This document shows, piece by piece, positions 42,678 to 52,298 of a stretch of 64,000 bases of DNA (its first letter is position 1; every line of letters begins with the position of its first letter). Position numbers and translations under genes: made by a program. Location: positions 682,001 to 746,000 of the forward strand of contig NZ_CP022752.1 of NCBI RefSeq assembly GCF_002263515.1, given 5' to 3'. Below the pieces are notes generated by a model. The model searched no databases and was not told the origin of the DNA. It saw only the letters and a program-made list of their open reading frames with translations. Source of the stretch: Actinopolyspora erythraea (GTDB lineage: Bacteria; Actinomycetota; Actinomycetes; Mycobacteriales; Pseudonocardiaceae).

Positions 42678-44063
42678 GTGCCCAAGGAAGAGCTGAAGTC
42701 GTTGGCTCGCAAGCTGGTGTCGACACTGTGGTTCCCGATGTTCTTCGTCGTCGGGTTCATGGTGTTCTACCTGATCCCGTTCCACGCCCCCGCGCCGCAC
42801 GACGTGCCGGTGGCCGTGGTCGGTGACCGGGCGGCGGCGGGTATCCAGGTCTCGTTCGACAACTCGGTGCCCGACGGCTACGACATCTCCTCGGTGCCCG
42901 ACGAGGGGGCAGCCAGGCAGGCCGTGCGCGACCGGGACGTCGTCGCCGCCTACGACCCCTCCGCCGGGGAGATGTTCTACGCCAGCGCCAACGGCAGGAT
43001 GGCCGTGCAGATGCTGCGGCAGTCCTTCGCGCCGGTGGCCGCGCAGTCGGGGCAGCAGCTGACGCTGACCGACCTGGCCGCCACGGCTCCCGGTGACGTG
43101 ATGGGGACGGGGCTGTTCTACTGCCTGATGGCCATGAACATCGCCCCCTACGTCCTGGTGATGATGCTGCTGCGGGCGGAGTTGACCACCCGGCAGAAGC
43201 TGGGCTCGATGGTCGGTTTCGGCGTGGTGTCGTCCCTGATCTGCTACTTCACGGCTCTGTCGTTGGACGTCATCTACAACGATCCGCTGCTGCTGCTGGT
43301 CGGCTTCCTGCTCACGCAGGGGATCGCCTGGACGGCCTACGGGCTGGTGCCGATCGTCAAGCAGTTCATCCCCGGCGTCGCCATCGGACTCTTCGTGCTG
43401 CTGAGCCTGCCCTCCAGCGGGGGCGCGATCCCGCTGCACTTCGTGCACCCGATCTTCCAGTCCCTGCACCACGTCATGCCGCTGGGCAACGCAGTCGACG
43501 CGATGCGCGGCATCCTCTACTTCGACGGCACGGGGGCGCTGCGCAGCACCCTGGTGCTGTGCGCCTGGTTCGTGCTCGGTGCCGCGCTGGTCACGTTCAA
43601 CCACTTCCGCGCCAAGCGGCTCGCGGCGGCCCGCGCGTCCGAGCGGGATGCGGCCGAGCAGCGGGACGAGCCGGCCGGGCGGGAGGCCCAGGCGGAGTAC
43701 GAGCACGAGGACGACAGCGGCGTCACCGTCGATCCCGCTCTGGAGGCCCCCGAGCCCGTGCACCGTAGGACGCTCGCCGGGGCGGTGACCGACGGTTCCG
43801 GGGCCGCGGTGCCGGGGGCCAGCGTCACCGTGACGGATGGGCGCGGTGTCCAGATCGCCAGGATGTTGACCTCCCCGGAAGGGGAGTACCGGGTGCACGA
43901 CCTCCCCGACGAGCCGGTCACGGTGGTGGCCTCCGCCGTCGGGGTGGAACCCGCCGTGGACAGGCTGCGTGCGCGGGCGGGGCGCGTGGAGCGCTGCGAC
44001 TTCCTGCTGGACGACGAGTCCGAGAGCCGCAGCGTCCGGCCCGCCGGTGTGGCCGGTGCCTGA
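42678..44063 (+). CDS. YhgE/Pip-like ABC-2-type membrane protein with C-terminal carboxypeptidase-regulatory-like domain
   Basis: 461 residues. One N-terminal membrane helix (LWFPMFFVVGFMVFYLIPF) and an outside domain (VAVVGDRAAAGIQVSFDNSV...VAAYDPSAGEMFYASANG) precede five more helices, the plan of DUF3533/YhgE exporters. A charged linker leads to an Ig-like CarboxypepD_reg domain (TLAGAVTDGSGAAVPGASVTVTDGRGVQIARMLTSPEGEYRVHDLP). Likely moves a lipid or small molecule; the cargo is unknown. GTG 42678 has GAGGAG upstream. Confidence 0.75.
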   Translation: MPKEELKSLARKLVSTLWFPMFFVVGFMVFYLIPFHAPAPHDVPVAVVGDRAAAGIQVSFDNSVPDGYDISSVPDEGAARQAVRDRDVVAAYDPSAGEMFYASANGRMAVQMLRQSFAPVAAQSGQQLTLTDLAATAPGDVMGTGLFYCLMAMNIAPYVLVMMLLRAELTTRQKLGSMVGFGVVSSLICYFTALSLDVIYNDPLLLLVGFLLTQGIAWTAYGLVPIVKQFIPGVAIGLFVLLSLPSSGGAIPLHFVHPIFQSLHHVMPLGNAVDAMRGILYFDGTGALRSTLVLCAWFVLGAALVTFNHFRAKRLAAARASERDAAEQRDEPAGREAQAEYEHEDDSGVTVDPALEAPEPVHRRTLAGAVTDGSGAAVPGASVTVTDGRGVQIARMLTSPEGEYRVHDLPDEPVTVVASAVGVEPAVDRLRARAGRVERCDFLLDDESESRSVRPAGVAGA

Positions 44064-44128
44064 ACCCGCTCCCGTTCGGCGGGCGGACGTCCACCCGGGC
44101 GGCGGGGTGGGCGTTGGTTTCGGGTTTG

Positions 44129-44148
44129 CTGAGTGAGTACTCACTCAG
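44129..44148. promoter_or_regulatory. 20-bp perfect palindromic operator of tetR-drrAB operon
   Basis: CTGAGTGAGTACTCACTCAG, 12 bp before the GTG of the TetR gene. TATTGT lies between, so the promoter is overlapped by the operator and the transcript may be leaderless. Confidence 0.8.
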
Positions 44149-44160
44149 TATTGTGGTGGT

Positions 44161-44814
44161 GTGAGCACACCGGAATCCCGACGCCGTGCCCCCGCGATGA
44201 GTTCGCGGGAGCGGCGAACCGCGATCGTCCGGGCCACGCTGCCCCTGCTCGCCGAACAGGGGGCGAACGTGACCACCAAGTCGATCGCCCAGGCCGCGGA
44301 CGTGGCCGAGGGGACGGTGTTCCGGGTCTTCGCGGACAAGGGCGAGCTCCTCCGCGCCTGCCTGGCGGAAGCGTTCCGCACCGACGAAGTGCGTGCTCGG
44401 ATGAGCGAGATATCCACGGAGCTGTCCATCGACACCAGGCTCACCGAAGCGGCGGTGCTGGTGCTCGATCACTTCTCCCGCCTGGGGGAACTGAAGCGCA
44501 ACCTGGCCGCTTCCGACTACGACGTGCACCGGCACGAGGCTCACGGTGAACAGCACCCCGGCCGGCACGGCCCACCCCGGTTCGTGCTCGAACTGACCGA
44601 GGCGCTCGCCGAGCTGATCGTCCCGGACGAGGGACGACTGCGAGTGCCGGTGCACGACGTCGCGGCCATGCTGCTCGGCCTGCTGCTGAGCGCGAGCTTC
44701 GACGGGAACAGTGACGACGAGGCCCGCTCCAAGCTGGCCCCGCGCATCGACGTACTGCTGCGCGGCGCGCTGGTGGAGCGGAAACCCCAGACATCGACCG
44801 GCCCGGACCGGTGA
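44161..44814 (+). CDS. TetR-family regulator of the DrrAB-like exporter
   Basis: 217 residues: HTH RRTAIVRATLPLLAEQGANVTTKSIAQAADVAEGTVFRVFADKGELLRACL. First gene of the operon with the ABC ATPase 10 bp downstream. A perfect palindrome overlaps its promoter, so it likely represses the whole operon and is released by the exported compound. Confidence 0.87.
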   Translation: MSTPESRRRAPAMSSRERRTAIVRATLPLLAEQGANVTTKSIAQAADVAEGTVFRVFADKGELLRACLAEAFRTDEVRARMSEISTELSIDTRLTEAAVLVLDHFSRLGELKRNLAASDYDVHRHEAHGEQHPGRHGPPRFVLELTEALAELIVPDEGRLRVPVHDVAAMLLGLLLSASFDGNSDDEARSKLAPRIDVLLRGALVERKPQTSTGPDR

Positions 44815-44824
44815 GAGGGAAACA

Positions 44825-45772
44825 ATGGCAAGACCGCCTATCGAGGTCGAAAACGTAACCAAGGACTTCGGGAAGTTCAAGGCTCTCGACGACGTGAGCC
44901 TGCGGGTTCCCGAGGGCAACGTGCTCGGGCTGCTCGGCCACAACGGGGCGGGCAAGACCACGCTGGTCAACATCCTCAGCACGCTCTCGCCGCCGACCGG
45001 CGGCACCGCGCGCATCGCGGGCTACGACGTGGTGCGGCAGAGCAGGCAGGTCTGCGCCCGGATCGGCCTGACCGGGCAGTTCGCCGCAGTGGACGAACAA
45101 CTGTCCGGGCTGGACAACCTGGTGCTCATCGCCAGATTGCTCGGTGCGGGCAAGCGCGCCGCCAAGCAGCGGGCCGAGGAGCTGCTGACCCTGTTCGAGC
45201 TGACCGAGGCGGCCAAGCGTCCCGCGCGGACCTACTCCGGCGGCATGCGGCGCAGGCTGGATCTGGCGGCGAGCCTCGTCGGCCACCCGGACGTGATCTT
45301 CCTCGACGAACCCACCACCGGTTTGGACCCCACCAGTCGGATGGGGCTGTGGCGGATCGTGGAGAACCTGGTCGACGACGGCACCACGGTGCTGCTGACC
45401 ACCCAGTATCTCGACGAGGCGGACCGGCTCGCAGACTCCATCACGGTGCTCTCCAGCGGCAGGGTCGTCGCCTCCGGCACCGCCGAGGAGCTCAAGGCCG
45501 AGGTGGGGCAGCGAACCGCCACCGCCACCCTGGCGGACCCGGCCGAAGCCCCCCGGGCGCTCGAAGCCCTCGGCCGTGCCGGGCTCAGCCCGGTGCACGA
45601 CGAACAGCGGCACGCCGTCACCGCGCCGGTCAACGCCTCGCACGAGCTCGCCGTGGTGGTCCGCGCGCTGGACGAGGCGGGCATCGAGGTCAGCGGTCTC
45701 GGTCTCGGTGAGCCGACCCTGGACGACGTCTACCTGAACCTCGCCCACCACGCTTCCGAACCGGCCGCCTGA
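44825..45772 (+). CDS. DrrA-like ABC exporter ATPase
   Basis: 315 residues: Walker A GHNGAGKTT (38-46), signature YSGGMRRRLDLAASL, Walker B VIFLDEPTTGLDP, and the H-loop region replaced by TQYLDEAD as in DrrA. The C-terminal DUF4162-like tail (ATLADPAEAPRALEAL...GEPTLDDVYLNLA) is typical of daunorubicin-resistance ATPases. It drives drug or lipid export with the permease at 46011. ATG 44825 follows GAGAGGGAAACA. Confidence 0.9.
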   Translation: MARPPIEVENVTKDFGKFKALDDVSLRVPEGNVLGLLGHNGAGKTTLVNILSTLSPPTGGTARIAGYDVVRQSRQVCARIGLTGQFAAVDEQLSGLDNLVLIARLLGAGKRAAKQRAEELLTLFELTEAAKRPARTYSGGMRRRLDLAASLVGHPDVIFLDEPTTGLDPTSRMGLWRIVENLVDDGTTVLLTTQYLDEADRLADSITVLSSGRVVASGTAEELKAEVGQRTATATLADPAEAPRALEALGRAGLSPVHDEQRHAVTAPVNASHELAVVVRALDEAGIEVSGLGLGEPTLDDVYLNLAHHASEPAA

Positions 45773-46010
45773 GCCGAGCTCTCCGCTCCCGAACCGCTCG
45801 GCACCCCGACGGCGGGTGCCACTCACCTTCGTGACCGCACGGTTCTGCCGCCGGTTCGCGCCGCCGTGGCGTCTCCACCCCGTGTTCCCACAGGGGGCGG
45901 CGTGTGCGTCCGGGTCCCGTGGCCGGCTCCCGTGGGCACCGCGAGCCGGTGCGGGGTGGCCGCCTCGAACAGTTGAAACGAAAAAGCTTCATGAGTGACG
46001 GGAAGTACAG

Positions 46011-46847
46011 ATGACCAGCACACTCAGCGCTCCCAGCGGCGAAGCGCCGGAGTCTTCACCCGATCGGGCCAACTGGCACGGCGCCAGCGTCTGGACCCAG
46101 ATCGTGGTCCTGACCGGCAGGTCCTTACGCGCGGTGGTGAAGGACCCCCGAATAGTCGTGTTCAGCCTGCTGCAGCCGCTGATCATGCTGACGCTGTTCA
46201 GCCAGGTCTTCGGCAAGGCGTTGATGTCGAGCATCCAGACCGGCAGCTACATCAACTACCTGATGCCCGCCATCCTGGTGACAACCGGCATCGGCGCCTC
46301 GTTGCAGTCCGGCGTGGGACTGATCACCGACATGAAGAACGGCGTGCTCGGCCGGTTCCGCGCACTGCCGATCCGCATGGGCTCGGTCCTGCTCGCCCGC
46401 AGCCTCGCCGACCTCTTCCGCACCGCGGTGCAACTCGTGATCCTGCTGTGCGCGGCCGCGGTGCTGTTCGGGTTCTCCCCGGAGGGCGGATTCCTGGGGA
46501 CCTTCAGCGCCTGGCTGCTCGCGCTGATGGTCAGCTGGTCGCTGACCTGGGTCTTCCTCGCGATCGCCTCCTGGGTGCGCAAGGAGGAGGTCATGCAGAG
46601 CGTGGGCTTTCTGGCCATGTTCCCGCTGATGTTCGCCTCCAGCGCGTTCGTGCCGCTGGACGCGCTGCCGAACTGGTTGAGCGTCGTCGCCCGCGTCAAT
46701 CCGCTGACCTACGCGGTCGACGCCTCCCGCGACCTGTCGCTGGCGCTGCCGGTGGGCACCGGGGTGCTGTCCGCCGTGGGAGCCAGCGCCGTGCTGCTGG
46801 TGGTCGGTGCCTTCTTCGCGGTCAAGGGGTTCCGCCGCCCGCTGTGA
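46011..46847 (+). CDS. DrrB-like ABC-2 transporter permease
   Basis: 278 residues with six membrane helices and the ABC-2 motif (LMPAILVTTGIGASLQSGVGLITDMKNGVLGRFRALPIRMGSVLLARSLADL; FLAMFPLMFASSAFVPLDALPNWL; RVNPLTYAVDASRDL). It pairs with the 44825 ATPase, 238 bp upstream; the gap shows no gene and is unusually long for this operon type. ATG 46011 has a GGGAAG-like site upstream. Confidence 0.9.
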   Translation: MTSTLSAPSGEAPESSPDRANWHGASVWTQIVVLTGRSLRAVVKDPRIVVFSLLQPLIMLTLFSQVFGKALMSSIQTGSYINYLMPAILVTTGIGASLQSGVGLITDMKNGVLGRFRALPIRMGSVLLARSLADLFRTAVQLVILLCAAAVLFGFSPEGGFLGTFSAWLLALMVSWSLTWVFLAIASWVRKEEVMQSVGFLAMFPLMFASSAFVPLDALPNWLSVVARVNPLTYAVDASRDLSLALPVGTGVLSAVGASAVLLVVGAFFAVKGFRRPL

Positions 46848-46972
46848 GCTCCGGCGGGCGAGCGTGACGTGACGGGTGCCGACCCGGAATCCGCCCTGGC
46901 TCACCTCGACGGATCACCGGCCGGGGCGGGGCGCGGATTCCGCCCCGGCCGGTTCCCCGCCGACGGTGAGGG

Positions 46973-48136
46973 TCACAGCGGGGTGAGCGTCAGCGTCGCC
47001 GAACTCGCCCCGGTGTCCTGGACGTAGGACGCGTAGCCCGCCACGTCGTCGAAGGCGAAGCCGTAGGCCTTGCCGTCGACCGTGTTGGCGTGCAGCGCCT
47101 TCGCGTAGTGGTTCGTGACCGAGTGGCCGTAGAAGCTCGCCGCGTTCGTGGCGGGCTGGGTCGTGACGCTGTGCAGGTTGGACCTGTTGAGCCCGGCGCC
47201 CAGGATCGCCGCCACCGGGCCTCGCGGAGCCGCGCCCGCGAAGAGCGCACCGTCGCAGAACAGCACGTCACGGGTGCTCGGCCGGTCGAACGCCCCCACC
47301 TCGCCGCCGAAGACGAACTGGTCGCCGGACACCGAACCGCGGTGGACACCGGTGCCGATGTCCACGGTCATGGTGGTCGAGCGGTACTTCTCCCACACCT
47401 GGTCGATGTAGGAGTCGAAGTACGTGCTCGAGAAGTTGCCCAGGTCCAGCGCGTGCCCGGGCGCCACGATCCGGTAGTCGCCCTGCCGCAGGTTCTCGAA
47501 CCCGGGGGTGGAGGTGATGCTGGAGAAGATCCGGTCACGACCACCCGGCTCCAGCGTTCCGGTGGTCTGGTCCGAGGCGCCCACCAGCCGGATAGCGGAG
47601 GGAACGCTGAACATGTCCACCATCGTGGTGTTGCAGTACATCCCGGTCTCGTTGAGCGTGAATTCGAAGACGTCGTGCAGCACCGTGTTGCTGGGGTCGC
47701 TGGGCACCCACCCCGCCGGATACCGCAGCGCCGGTTCGCCGGTGCCGCTCTCGACCACTTTGAACTTGAGCTCGCCGCCGAGGGCGAAGTAGACCCGCCC
47801 CGACATGGCGGGAAGGCTGATCGTGGTGTCACCGCTGTTGTTCAGCGGGATCCCGTAGTGGGCGTAGCCGTCGGACCCGTTGTCGGAGAACGAGATCGGC
47901 ACCCGCCTGCCGTCCGGGGTGACGTGGACCTGCTGGCCGGACTGGTCGACTCCGACGATGTAGAGCGTGATCGAGGTGTTGGCGTAGGCGCCGGTGTGGT
48001 TGACCACCGTCAGCGGCAGCGGGACGGCGGACAGCTTGGCCCGCCGCCGCGTCGCGGCGGCCGCGCCGCCGCCCAGCACGGGAGCGGCCAGCGCCGCCGT
48101 GGACAGTCCTCCCAGGAATGTTCTCCTGTTGAACAA
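46973..48136 (-). CDS. secreted glycoside hydrolase family 64 beta-1,3-glucanase
   Basis: 387 residues. The Tat signal NRRTFLGGLSTAALAAPVLGGGAAAA precedes a thaumatin-like GH64 fold: PLTVVNHTGAYANTSITLYIVGVD, YCNTTMVDMFSVPSAIRLVG, HALDLGNFSSTYFDSYIDQVWEKY. GH64 enzymes cut beta-1,3-glucan to pentasaccharides and attack fungal cell walls. The start is TTG 48136, with GGAGGAGGCACC directly before it. Stands alone. Confidence 0.87.
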   Translation of the reverse strand: MFNRRTFLGGLSTAALAAPVLGGGAAAATRRRAKLSAVPLPLTVVNHTGAYANTSITLYIVGVDQSGQQVHVTPDGRRVPISFSDNGSDGYAHYGIPLNNSGDTTISLPAMSGRVYFALGGELKFKVVESGTGEPALRYPAGWVPSDPSNTVLHDVFEFTLNETGMYCNTTMVDMFSVPSAIRLVGASDQTTGTLEPGGRDRIFSSITSTPGFENLRQGDYRIVAPGHALDLGNFSSTYFDSYIDQVWEKYRSTTMTVDIGTGVHRGSVSGDQFVFGGEVGAFDRPSTRDVLFCDGALFAGAAPRGPVAAILGAGLNRSNLHSVTTQPATNAASFYGHSVTNHYAKALHANTVDGKAYGFAFDDVAGYASYVQDTGASSATLTLTPL

Positions 48137-48595
48137 GGTGCCTCCTCCGGTCGGGCCGTGGTGACGGCCACCATGCGGTCCAGACCAGTGTGGTGGTGCC
48201 AGAACCGATCAAGCACTCCCTCGTCCCGGCGCAGCGGGTGCTCCGGGCGGCAGAGACCGAAAGGGCCGCCACGACGTCCCGAACGGGACAGCGGGCTCGT
48301 CAGCTCCGGCTTTCCCCGAAAGTCGCGCTGCCACCACGGCCCGCGCCGGGACTCCGCGTCGGCGGCCGGACCCCGCCCGGAGAACATCGGGGAAGAGCGG
48401 TTCGCGACTCCCGGTCGCCTCAGCCGCCCCGTCAGCGCGGTGTCAGCGCTGAGTAAGACCGTGTTGCTATCCAGAACGGGTAATCCCCGGCTCCGAAGGT
48501 TCTCGTCCCCGGATCGTCGGACGGACGGGGTGCGTCCGACGAGTCGTGTCCGGGGCGTTCGAGCAGCACGGGGAGGTCCGAACCCGAGGAGACCA
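48137..48595. other. divergent intergenic region
   Basis: About 460 bp between the glucanase and the decarboxylase. No gene seen. It must carry both promoters. Confidence 0.4.
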
Positions 48596-50656
48596 ATGGC
48601 GCGCACCACGGTTCTGTTCGTAGTGGACGAGCGGCTGTCCGGGAGCTCGGAGCGGGTCGACCGACTCGTCGCGGAACTGACCGAGCGGGGCCACGAGGTC
48701 CGCTGGCGATACCCGCGCCCGGAGCGTTCCCACCCCGGCGAGGACGAGGTCGGTCCGCCCGTTGCCGAGGGCACCGACGACGGCGAGTCGGGGCGGGACA
48801 CCCACCCCGAGACCCCTGTCCCTGGCCGGAGGAGTTCCCGCGCTCCCTTCTTCCAGGCCCTGCGCGAGTACGGTCGGTCGGGAACCGAGTCCTGGCACAG
48901 CCCGGCGCACGCCGGTGGACATGCGCTCACCAACACCCAGGTCGGGGCGGAGTTCGCCGACTACCTCGGCTCGGAGGTGCTGCGTACCGACCTCTCGGTT
49001 TCGGTCCCCCGGTTCGGTTCACTGCTCGAATCCACCGGTCCGATAGGCGAGGCCGAGCGCGAGGCAGCACGGATCTTCGGCGCCGACGAGACGTTCTTCG
49101 TGCTCAACGGGAGTTCCGGGGCCAACCGTACGATCATGCACAGTTGCCTGGCACGCGGTGACGGAGCACTGCTGGACCGCAACTGCCACAAGTGCGTCTG
49201 CGACGGCGCGGCCCTCGCCGGGGCGCGCCCGAGCTACCTGGCCGCCCAGCGCAACGGTTACGGGCTCTGCGGTCCGATCCCGCCCGAGACGCTGCGGCGT
49301 TCCGGGGCGGGGACAAGCGCGTCCTACGCCGCCATCACCAACCCCACCTACGACGGCATCTGCTACGACACCACCCGCGTCGCCGAGCTGCTCGGGAACT
49401 CGGTACGCGACCTCCACTTCGACGAGGCCTGGTTCGCCCACGCCGCGTTTCACCCGCTCTACCGGAACCGCTACGCCATGGCCGTATCCGGTGCGTCCGG
49501 TGCGCCGCGCGTCTACGCGGCGCAGTCGACCCACAAGATGCTCGCGGCCCTCTCGCAGAGCGCGATGATCCACGTAGGTGCCCCGGAGGGCGAAACCCCG
49601 GACACGCACCGCCTCAACCTCACCTACGCCATGCACGCCTCCACCTCGCCGTCCTATCCCATGATCGCGGGACTGGAGGTGGCCTCGGTCATGCTGGACA
49701 ACGGCGAGGGGAACGCGCTGCTCGACGAGGTGCTCGACGAGGCGATCCGATTCCGGCAGGAGATCGCCGGACGAGCGGCCGATGCCGCCGCGAGCGGTTC
49801 AGGGTGGTTCTTCGACGTGTGGCAGCCGCACACCGTGGACGATCCCGGCTCCGGGCAGCGGTTCGACTTCCACCGGGCATCTCCCGAACTGCTTCGCGCC
49901 GAACCCCGGTGCTGGACACTCGACCCCGAGGCCGATTGGCACGGCTTCGCCGAGCTGGACGAGAACTACGCGCTGCTCGACCCGACCAAGGTGACCCTGC
50001 TGTCCCCCGGCTGCGACCAGTGGGGACGGTTCGCAGCGGCGGGCCTGCCCGCCGGGATCGTGGCACGTTACCTGGCGGAGCGGGGCGTCGTCGTGGAGAA
50101 GACCGGACACTACACGCTGCTGTTGCTGTTCTCACTGGGAACCAGCACCGCGAAGCGGCAGCATCTCTGCGGGGCGTTGCGGGATGTGAAACGCGCGTAC
50201 GACACCGACGCCCCGCTGATCGACGTGCTGCCCTCGCTGGTGAGCGAGTATCCCGAACGCTACCGGGGCGAGACGCTGCGCGGACTGGCGCACGACATGC
50301 ACGAGCGGCTGCGGGTTCACCGGCTGCCCGAGCTGCTGGACCGGGCCTACACCCGGCTGCCTCGGCAACCGAGCACTCCGGCGGACGCGCACGACGAGGT
50401 CGTTCGGGGGCGGACCACTCCGGTACCGTTGGACGAGCTGGACGGCAGGGTAGCGGCGAACATGGTCGTTCCCGTGCCACCGGGTGTGCCGATCCTGATG
50501 CCCGGTGAGGAGACCGGCCCCGCCGATGGTGCCTCGCTGGGGTACCTGGCGGCGCTGCGCGACTTCGACCGCGCGTTCCCCGGTTTCGAGCACGACGTCC
50601 ACGGCATCGACCGCGACGAGTCCGGCGAGTATCACCTCGAGTGCCTGCTCACCTAG
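48596..50656 (+). CDS. Orn/Lys/Arg decarboxylase (PLP, fold type I)
   Basis: 686 residues. The N-terminal wing region (1-90) includes a charged low-complexity stretch. PLP domain: HSPAHAGGHALTNTQVG, FVLNGSSGANRTIMHSCLARGD, FDEAWFAHAAFHP and the Lys motif AQSTHKMLAALSQSAMIH. The C-terminal domain ends MPGEETGP...LAALRDFDRAFPGFEHDVHG. Members decarboxylate arginine, lysine or ornithine to agmatine, cadaverine or putrescine; which one is not clear. ATG 48596 follows GAGGAGACCA; the long open frame upstream is shadow of the glucanase. Confidence 0.87.
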   Translation: MARTTVLFVVDERLSGSSERVDRLVAELTERGHEVRWRYPRPERSHPGEDEVGPPVAEGTDDGESGRDTHPETPVPGRRSSRAPFFQALREYGRSGTESWHSPAHAGGHALTNTQVGAEFADYLGSEVLRTDLSVSVPRFGSLLESTGPIGEAEREAARIFGADETFFVLNGSSGANRTIMHSCLARGDGALLDRNCHKCVCDGAALAGARPSYLAAQRNGYGLCGPIPPETLRRSGAGTSASYAAITNPTYDGICYDTTRVAELLGNSVRDLHFDEAWFAHAAFHPLYRNRYAMAVSGASGAPRVYAAQSTHKMLAALSQSAMIHVGAPEGETPDTHRLNLTYAMHASTSPSYPMIAGLEVASVMLDNGEGNALLDEVLDEAIRFRQEIAGRAADAAASGSGWFFDVWQPHTVDDPGSGQRFDFHRASPELLRAEPRCWTLDPEADWHGFAELDENYALLDPTKVTLLSPGCDQWGRFAAAGLPAGIVARYLAERGVVVEKTGHYTLLLLFSLGTSTAKRQHLCGALRDVKRAYDTDAPLIDVLPSLVSEYPERYRGETLRGLAHDMHERLRVHRLPELLDRAYTRLPRQPSTPADAHDEVVRGRTTPVPLDELDGRVAANMVVPVPPGVPILMPGEETGPADGASLGYLAALRDFDRAFPGFEHDVHGIDRDESGEYHLECLLT

Positions 50657-50700
50657 CGGCGGGGGCGGTGGTTCCGGAAGAAGCCGACAGTGAGCCGGAC

Positions 50701-52218
50701 TCAGGTGTGCTCCCGCCGGAGCGCGTTCTTGTCCACCTTTCCGGTGGCACTGCGCGGCAGTCGCTCGACGAGGTCGACGCCACGGGGAACCTTGTACCTG
50801 CCCAGGCGTTCGGCGAGGAACCCGGTGAGCTCGGCGCTGTCGGGCTCGCTGCCGGAACGCGCGACGACGACCGCCTTGCCCACCTCGCCCCACGTGGGGT
50901 CGGGCATCCCCACCACGGCCGCTTCCGCGACCGCCGGGTGCTCGTGCAACACCGCCTCGATCTCGGCCGGGTAGACGTTCTCGCCTCCGGAGACGAACAT
51001 GTCCTTGAGCCGGTCCACCACGCGGTGAAACCCCTCGTCGTCGACGGAGGCGACATCGCCGGAGCGGAACCAACCGTCATCGGTGAAGGAGTCCGCGGTG
51101 GCCTCGGGCCGTCGCCAGTACCCGTCCACGACGTTCGGCCCCGCCACGAGGATCTCGCCCGGTTCGCCGGGTGACGGTGCCGTGCCGTCGGGCTTTTCGA
51201 GGCGGACGTCGCTGAAGAACGCCGGTTTGCCCGCGCAGCCGATCCGGCTCGGGCTGTCGGCCGCGCTCAGCAGCAGTACTCCGGGCGAGGCCTCCGTCAT
51301 GCCGTATCCCTGCATGAGGGGCAGTCCGCGTTCGCCGTAGCGGCGGATGAGCTCCTCCGGAACCGGGGCGCCGCCGCACAGCGGGAAGCGCAGGCTCGAC
51401 AGGTCCGCCTCGGGCCAGCGTGGCGACCGGCTCAACGCCTCGAACATGGTCGGAACCCCGAACACCAGCGTGATCCGCAGCCGTTCGACCAGGTCGAAGG
51501 TGGTGTCGACGTCGAAGCTCTCCTCCAGCACCACCGTCCCGCCCTTGAGCAGCGTGGGCAGGCAGGTCATCCCCAGCGCGGCGCTGTGGAACAGCGGGGC
51601 GTTGATCAGGGTGACCTCGGTGCTGGTGAGATCGACGTCCACCACGACGTTGAGGGCGTTCCAGACGGCGTTGCCGTGGCTGATCCGGGCCCCCTTCGGC
51701 CTGCCGGTGGTGCCGGAGGTGTAGAGGATGAACGCCGTGTCCTCGTGCGCCACGGGTTCGTCGACCCGATCGGCCGGAGAGGCGGCGATCAGGGATTCGA
51801 GGTCTTCCTCCGGTGCCTCGTCCCCGTTGACCGCGATCAGGCGAAGCCGGGGGAGGCGCTGCCGCAGCGCCCGTGCCGTCTCGGTGTGCCGCCGCTCGTG
51901 CACGAGCACCTCGGCACCGCAGTCCTCCAGCATGAAGGCCAGCTCGGCGATGGCCAGCCTGGTGTTCAGCGGTACGAACACCGCACCTAGGGCCCCCGAG
52001 GCGAACATCGTTTCCAGGAACGCCGGGTGGTTCGGACCGAGGTAGGCGATCCGGTCACCTCGGCCGAGGCGGTGACCGCGCAGCCCGTTCGCCAGCGCGT
52101 GGACCCGGTCGCGCAGCTCCGCGTAGCCCAGCGTGCGTTCCCCGTGGACCACTGCGGTGCTGTCCGGTGTGCTACGGGCGCGTCTGGTCGGCCAGGATCC
52201 CAGTCCCTGGTCGCGCAT
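50701..52218 (-). CDS. acyl-CoA synthetase, probable feruloyl/coumaroyl-CoA ligase
   Basis: 505 residues of the ANL superfamily: FILYTSGTTGRPKGARISHGN, INAPLFHSAALGM, LMQGYGMTEASPG, WFRSGDVASVDDEGFHRVVDRLKDMFVSGGENVYPAEIE and the catalytic Lys in PRSATGKVDKNAL. It activates a carboxylic acid to its CoA thioester. The neighbour at 52299 is a hydroxycinnamoyl-CoA hydratase-lyase, which points to ferulic or p-coumaric acid as substrate. ATG 52218 has GGAGGTGGAACAGCC upstream; gap to the upstream gene is 80 bp. Confidence 0.82.
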   Translation of the reverse strand: MRDQGLGSWPTRRARSTPDSTAVVHGERTLGYAELRDRVHALANGLRGHRLGRGDRIAYLGPNHPAFLETMFASGALGAVFVPLNTRLAIAELAFMLEDCGAEVLVHERRHTETARALRQRLPRLRLIAVNGDEAPEEDLESLIAASPADRVDEPVAHEDTAFILYTSGTTGRPKGARISHGNAVWNALNVVVDVDLTSTEVTLINAPLFHSAALGMTCLPTLLKGGTVVLEESFDVDTTFDLVERLRITLVFGVPTMFEALSRSPRWPEADLSSLRFPLCGGAPVPEELIRRYGERGLPLMQGYGMTEASPGVLLLSAADSPSRIGCAGKPAFFSDVRLEKPDGTAPSPGEPGEILVAGPNVVDGYWRRPEATADSFTDDGWFRSGDVASVDDEGFHRVVDRLKDMFVSGGENVYPAEIEAVLHEHPAVAEAAVVGMPDPTWGEVGKAVVVARSGSEPDSAELTGFLAERLGRYKVPRGVDLVERLPRSATGKVDKNALRREHT

Positions 52219-52298
52219 GGCTGTTCCACCTCCCGGTTCGGGACCGTGTCGGGCACGAACGTTCCGTCGGGACGAGCGACGGAGCGGAGCTCTCGCGG

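Noticed and set aside
47090..48595. In-frame upstream extension of the decarboxylase
   Set aside because: It lies antisense to the GH64 gene and its residues are shadow-like. ATG 48596 has a strong ribosome site.
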